Assembly: GCA_900169235.1 (NCBI GenBank)
Contig: FWCC01000016.1
Coordinates: forward strand, 1 to 64,000
DNA: 64,000 bases
Direction: 5' to 3'
DNA from: Zarea fungicola
Lineage: Eukaryota > Ascomycota > Sordariomycetes > Hypocreales > Cordycipitaceae
This document shows positions 59,511-64,000 of this stretch, piece after piece. How positions within the stretch are numbered: position 1 is the stretch's first letter; each line of letters starts with the position of its first letter. The position numbers and the translations under genes are program-made. Below the pieces are notes generated by a model. That model searched no databases. It was not told the DNA's origin and saw only the letters and a program-made list of their open reading frames with translations.

Positions 59511-60620
59511 CTCACTATTAAATCAACGATACCAAGGTAGTCTCTCAAGCCCGTCATGGTGCCATCTAGCCAGTCGCCGGATACCCAGTCCTCCCAGGTC
59601 CCACTGGGATATGTCGACCCGGATAAGTCCAATCCGAGTACGAGAGGTCTATGGCTAATACGATGCAAGGGTCACCGGACGCTGAGTGAGGTCGAAATTG
59701 ATTATTTAAAATTGAAATTTTCTTTTGTTGAGTTGCTTTTCTGTCTCGACAGCTGTGGGAAATGTGTGCGAAAATCTGAGTGAGCCTGTTCACTGGAGGC
59801 GGATTCTTGACTCAACCTCTGTCGATCTTTTCAAGAACGGCCACTACGACGTAACTAGACGAAAAGGAAAAGGTTAGAAAAGAACAAGTAGAGGAAGACG
59901 TAACAGAAAAGGATACAAAATCATATATCTCTATCAGTGTGAAGACAAGAATGAAGAATACAGCAAAATCCGGGTTCCTTCCTTTGGCAAGCATTGATTT
60001 CTCGAGCATGGGTTTCGCTTGGAACCGGCCGCTCGGCGGTTGCAGGATTTTCGAAGGCCGCGGATGTGTTTGCCTCTGGATCCCTTATCTAAAAAAAATC
60101 AAAGTCAAAACTGAGACATTTCCGTATTGGAAGGATATTATCTAGGAGAAGCTTGCCTTAGCTGAATATTGTTGTCCTTATGCTGCGTTGTGGTGTGTGA
60201 CTCTTTTACAGCGCAGGTATTGTAGGAGAAGTTGGTCATGTTCTTTTGTGCCTTATACGTTGTTTTTCAACAACTGGAGGGGTGGGAGAGCATTTATTTT
60301 ATACGAAGATGAAATAATTTTGCATTTAAACGAAAACAATTATGGCTGAGTTGTGTCGCTTTCAATGGCTGGGTTGCCTATCGATGGCGGCGTTTTCAGA
60401 CGCCACCTTGAAAGTGGTGGCAGCCTCTCGCCTGATCTCAACCTGCAACACAGATTTTCCATAAGAGAAAAGGGGAACAAAAACTATAGTACGAAAAGTT
60501 AAGCATCGTTGAAAGCAACGAGCTAATAAAGGCAAGACAGGTCATTATTGCTACAGGCCACCTCTCTTCATCAACCATGACGTAGCAAACTCAATTCGTT
60601 GTGAGCATTTTCGGTGCGCC
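59511..60620. other. Upstream of the small membrane protein; no gene supported
   Basis: May contain the missing 5' exon of the gene ending at 59145. Other frames (59812-60009 -, 59939-60145 +) are short and domain-free. Confidence 0.5.
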
Positions 60621-61368
60621 TTAGTGAATCTTAAGCATGACGTCCTGCTCAAGAACTCTATCCTTCCAGCCTTCCACGCCGACCTTGACCATGACCTTGC
60701 CCAGGTGCTCCGCCGTGATCCCGGGCGAGATCCAGGCCGTCATCTTGGTGGACAGTGGCGCGTCGCGCGGGATGATCAAGCCGGGGCGGGCCGCCCAGGT
60801 CTCGAATCGGTCTGGGTTGGCCTCTGCGGTCTCCTGCAGAAAGTTCTCAATCTCGCCCTTCAGCTTGCGGCTGTCGTTTAAAAAGTACAGCCGACGGTCC
60901 AGATCCTGCTCGGCGTACATGCCGCTTGTAAAGACGAAGCGGATCTTGCCGCTGGGCGAGTCCTTGGGCAGGTGCTCCAGGAGGGCGGTGGCGGCAGCCT
61001 TGGGGAACACCACGTTGGCATCGTGTGCGCGCTTCCTATCATTGCCGAATTTGTTCAACATGCCTCCGATTGCCCTATTTTCATACGCGTGTTAGTGGGT
61101 CGACCTGGCCATCGGCTTTTGCATGGGGGGAGTGGTGGGAAACTGACCAGAAGCAGAGCTCCGTGCCTTGAAGTTTGGCCATGAGCTCGGAAGGATATTG
61201 CGAAAAATCGGTATGCAAAATCACCTCAACTTTTGAATTGCTGTCGCGCTCATCTCCAAGCGCCCGCCTTGAAATAACGTAGATTTTGGTGATGCTGTCG
61301 TGGACGAGGCAGGCGTTGAGGATTGCGGACCCCGCGAGCCCAGTTGCTCCAAAAATGACCACCTTCAT
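60621..61368 (-). CDS. Rossmann-fold NAD(P)-binding protein (atypical SDR/NmrA-like)
   Basis: Exons (minus) 61148-61368 and 60621-61074 over a 73-bp intron (GTCAGT...ACTAAC...AATAG) give 224 residues. The N-terminus is a beta-alpha-beta dinucleotide fold with GATGLAGSAIL (about 7-17) directly after the first strand MKVVIF. The next strand is IYVISRR, with an arginine pair that could read NADP phosphate. FVFTSGMYAEQD follows in the middle, and a TWAARPGLIIP block comes near the end of the core. This is the style of HTATIP2/Fmp52-like and NmrA-like atypical short-chain dehydrogenases. No YxxxK catalytic pair is obvious, so it may be a sensor or a divergent reductase. Probably cytosolic. Confidence 0.85.
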
Positions 61369-62689
61369 TGTCACAAAGTCGTTCAGGGACTTTGATTTCT
61401 GTGCACAGATATTTACATGCGATGTGATGCAGATACAAAATGCGTCTCTCCTTTGTGCCAGTATTCGTCGGGAGACAGCAGCGGCAGAGGGGAGGGGAGG
61501 CAGTAGACAATTTATACGCAAATGCGATTGGTCTATGTACATAACCCATTTATACGCTAGTGGGTAAATGGCCTGAAATAAATGAGATGGCGCTATCCGC
61601 AACGGCAATTAGGGTGGCTGTCCGGAGTGATTATTCAACGCACAGTAGGTAGTCTTGTTACGTGGTGGGACGTGTATATTTCCACTTAGAGTACTGAGGT
61701 TGAGAGACTCGCTTATTGTCTAGCTACCGTGCGGTACCCTGAGAATCGCGGAGTACTTGAGTTGAAACCGAGCTTTTCAAAAATCATGTCGTCTAAAACT
61801 GTGAATCCCGCATGACAGCTTCTGCACATTGGTTCGCTGCGTGTGGCGTCACTGTTTGAATTGTCCAGGCTCAGACCTGAAGCCTAATTGGTTATGAAAT
61901 GGTATGCCATTTAGTACCTATAATTGACTGTCTGGAATTATGTACTAAAACGAAAAGCGTGATTACTGATGTGTATAATTGGAGTCATGTTTCGAAAGAG
62001 CCATGCCCTTCCAAGCCGGTGGCAAGGCACTTGAAAACACCATAATAAGTAGCTACAGAGGTTATCCGACTATGACAATACCCCCCCTGAAATAATGTTG
62101 GCGTGTTACCTAGGTAGTGAATATCCAACCGAGAAAATTAAAGCTTAAGAAACTAGGATGTTAGCTACAAGAAACTAGGGCTACACTCTGTCTGGAAAGT
62201 CACGTTGTATCTCAGTAAACGCGATGACTTGTAAAGCCAAATGACTAGGTTCATCATCAACAAAACAAAAAAGATAGGCAGCAATATCAATTGTTTTTGG
62301 GATGGAGAAGAAGATTTCTAGTTAGAAAACTAGTAGATTATATATTTATTTTATGTGGAGTGATTTTTTCCCTGGTCTATTTGGCTATACTATGACTGTG
62401 CAAGCTAGGTAAACGCGCCAACATTATTTCAACAAGGGCAATGTAATGCTTCTCCATTGCGGTTTGCAATTTGGCGCCATGAACTTCTCACACCGCCAAC
62501 ACCTACAATAACCACAAAAAAGTTATGTAGTCGTATGAATTTTAGTGGTGTGTTATCGTGCCTTCGGCGTTTCCTCAAGTTCAACCCGTCTTAGAAGCTG
62601 CTTCTTTCCGTGGCTTTCGACATGGAACTGGGATTATGCACTGATTTGGCGTAACGTATTTTAGTGCTGAAGCAGTCTGTTAGAGCTAT
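61369..62689. other. Intergenic, no gene supported
   Basis: Promoter of the Rossmann-fold gene and the 3' flank of the kinetochore gene, AT-rich around 62300-62400. No coding frame with support. Confidence 0.6.
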
Positions 62690-63940
62690 TCATCCTGACA
62701 CGCTGGAAGGAACCACTGGCGTCAGGTCATCTCCGCGTATTCTGCCGCCGAGCTGCGTTGCAAACATCCAGGCAGCGCGGGACAGGTCGTCTGTGAGATC
62801 TCCCCGTCTCAGAATTTTCAGCCGGGACTGCGCTAGCACGAACCCCCCGCATGAGATCTGTATAATTCTAACGCTTGGATGAAACATGTTGAGTGCCAGG
62901 TGATGTTGTAAATATAGCCCTAATGCTTCCGTGAATGGCTGGTCGCCCGTGTTGCCGCCTCTTCGCCATGCCCAGCCATCGTCCATGTTGCCACCTGCGA
63001 GACGTCGACGGTCTCGTGCATCACTTTCCCACAACGGCGGCGCAGCGCTGTTACTCCCCGGCCGCAGCCCTTCACCCGTCCGTAGGAAGCGTCGCAAGTC
63101 TTGGGGCGGAATGGCAACACTCATGCTCCGTAGTCCCGCCTCCATGGCGGTTTCCCCATCTGAATCCGAGTCTGAGTTGAGAGCACCCTCACCATCACGA
63201 AGCGGCGCATTAAAGGAAAGTGTGATCACAAAATCTGGTCCCTTGTTGGACAAGCCCATGGTCTCTATCCAACCCTCCCAAACATTGACGAGCGTCTTGG
63301 TACCCAAAGATACCTTGCTGACACGACAGTCAAATGTCGTCGACAGCCAATCTCCAATAACATGCTTAAGTGCTTGCGGCATGCGCAATAGAAGCAGCGG
63401 CAGATGGATAAATCTCGTCTCGTCCACGGCATTATCCGTGGCGGCTCTTCCTGGTCGCATGGCCCAATCTGTAGGTCTAACAGTAGAGCCGTGACCATCA
63501 GTATAGTAGCCCGGCAGGAGAAGCGCTACGTATGCAGCATTTTCGTGGCGTATTTCCACCCACAGACCTTGATCGGACCCGTCAGCTGCCTCGCCTCGGG
63601 CGCGGTCAGTAGCCTCACCAAGCATGTCTCGGTCACCGAGGACGTCTTCCAACGAGAACCAGCGAAATTTAACATGACGTAGAGGCCCTACCTGGCCGGC
63701 AGGTGTTTCCAGAGACTCTAGCCCAATTTGGATACCACGAACAACATCTCCAACAAGCGTGTCTCGTAGGCGATGGGCAAGTTGATCTAGTCGCGTTTCG
63801 TTCAATGCTTGGGGTCCAATAAATAGAGGCGACACGCGATGTGTCGAGAACGTAGTGTTGAAAAATGGCGGAATTACATCTTCAACAGCTGGACTCTCGC
63901 TGGAGAAAATGTCCGAGGTTGAAACATCCGGATCTGCCAT
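62690..63940 (-). CDS. fta1: Kinetochore protein Fta1 / CENP-L family (Sim4 complex)
   Basis: Intronless, 416 residues from ATG 63940 (MADPDVSTSD); an in-frame ATG at 63952 would add four residues. The N-terminal block FFNTTFSTHRVSPLFIG followed by RLRDTLVGDVVRGIQIGLES matches the start of the fungal Fta1/CENP-L family. Later blocks fit too: HLPLLLLRMPQALKHV, WLSTTFDCRVSKVSLG, QDLRRFLRTGE, and the closing LGLYLQHHLALNMFHPSVRI with ISCGGFVLAQSRLKI. CENP-L pairs with CENP-N in the constitutive centromere-associated network (Sim4/COMA in yeasts), linking centromeric chromatin to the outer kinetochore. An acidic DSDSDGE insert near 260 is probably a loop. Assignment is by recalled family pattern, not a search. 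Confidence 0.7.
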   Translation of the reverse strand: MADPDVSTSDIFSSESPAVEDVIPPFFNTTFSTHRVSPLFIGPQALNETRLDQLAHRLRDTLVGDVVRGIQIGLESLETPAGQVGPLRHVKFRWFSLEDVLGDRDMLGEATDRARGEAADGSDQGLWVEIRHENAAYVALLLPGYYTDGHGSTVRPTDWAMRPGRAATDNAVDETRFIHLPLLLLRMPQALKHVIGDWLSTTFDCRVSKVSLGTKTLVNVWEGWIETMGLSNKGPDFVITLSFNAPLRDGEGALNSDSDSDGETAMEAGLRSMSVAIPPQDLRRFLRTGEGLRPGSNSAAPPLWESDARDRRRLAGGNMDDGWAWRRGGNTGDQPFTEALGLYLQHHLALNMFHPSVRIIQISCGGFVLAQSRLKILRRGDLTDDLSRAAWMFATQLGGRIRGDDLTPVVPSSVSG

Positions 63941-64000
63941 TATTAACAACAAACGTGGTCAGGCGGTGTGTCGAGTGCATGAATCTTCCATGTGTACTAT

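Overview
The window is a piece of a filamentous ascomycete nuclear genome. Protein-coding genes carry short introns (about 50-110 bp) with fungal signals (GTAAGT/GTATGT/GTACGT donors, CTAAC/CTGAC branch sites, YAG acceptors). Several families are fungal or typical of fungi: a GH75 chitosanase, an exgD-type membrane exo-1,3-glucanase, an Fta1/CENP-L kinetochore subunit and a DUF7704-like membrane protein. Style and gene content suggest a Sordariomycete, probably Hypocreales; that is inference. I saw no transposase or reverse transcriptase, no CRISPR array and no rRNA, and a read by eye found no convincing tRNA.

Layout. 1-7.6 kb is gene-free and leads into a four-finger C2H2 transcription factor (7.6-9.1 kb), which is followed by another gene-free 6 kb. 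Next come a DsbA/FrnE-like oxidoreductase (15.2-16.0 kb) and a decayed reading frame (about 16.7-17.7 kb). A minus-strand housekeeping block follows: TFIIE beta, cytochrome b5, F-actin capping protein alpha (with a 19-nt microexon) and the E1-beta subunit of branched-chain keto-acid dehydrogenase (18.1-24.9 kb). A shared upstream region separates it from the plus-strand exo-1,3-glucanase (25.4-27.5 kb).

29-44 kb is accessory-like and all on the plus strand. It holds a DHA1-type MFS exporter, a membrane-anchored SAM methyltransferase, a polytopic protein that appears to fuse a TLC domain to a bacterial Lgt-like (prolipoprotein diacylglyceryl transferase) domain, a two-exon 41-residue secreted peptide with a CxC-x6-CxC pattern, a DUF7704-like membrane protein and an SV2-like MFS transporter. 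The TLC-Lgt fusion beside the methyltransferase is the most unusual content. It could be a lipid-modification or small biosynthetic module, but that function is hypothesis.

45-64 kb returns to ordinary genes: a cytosolic 5'-nucleotidase/metallophosphatase, a GH75 chitosanase with a long Ser/Thr/Pro linker and Cys-rich tail, a type II P-type cation ATPase, a small membrane protein with unresolved 5' end next to an 11-bp minisatellite, a Rossmann-fold NAD(P)-binding protein and an Fta1/CENP-L-like kinetochore subunit. Exon coordinates below were derived by hand from splice signals and reading-frame continuity.
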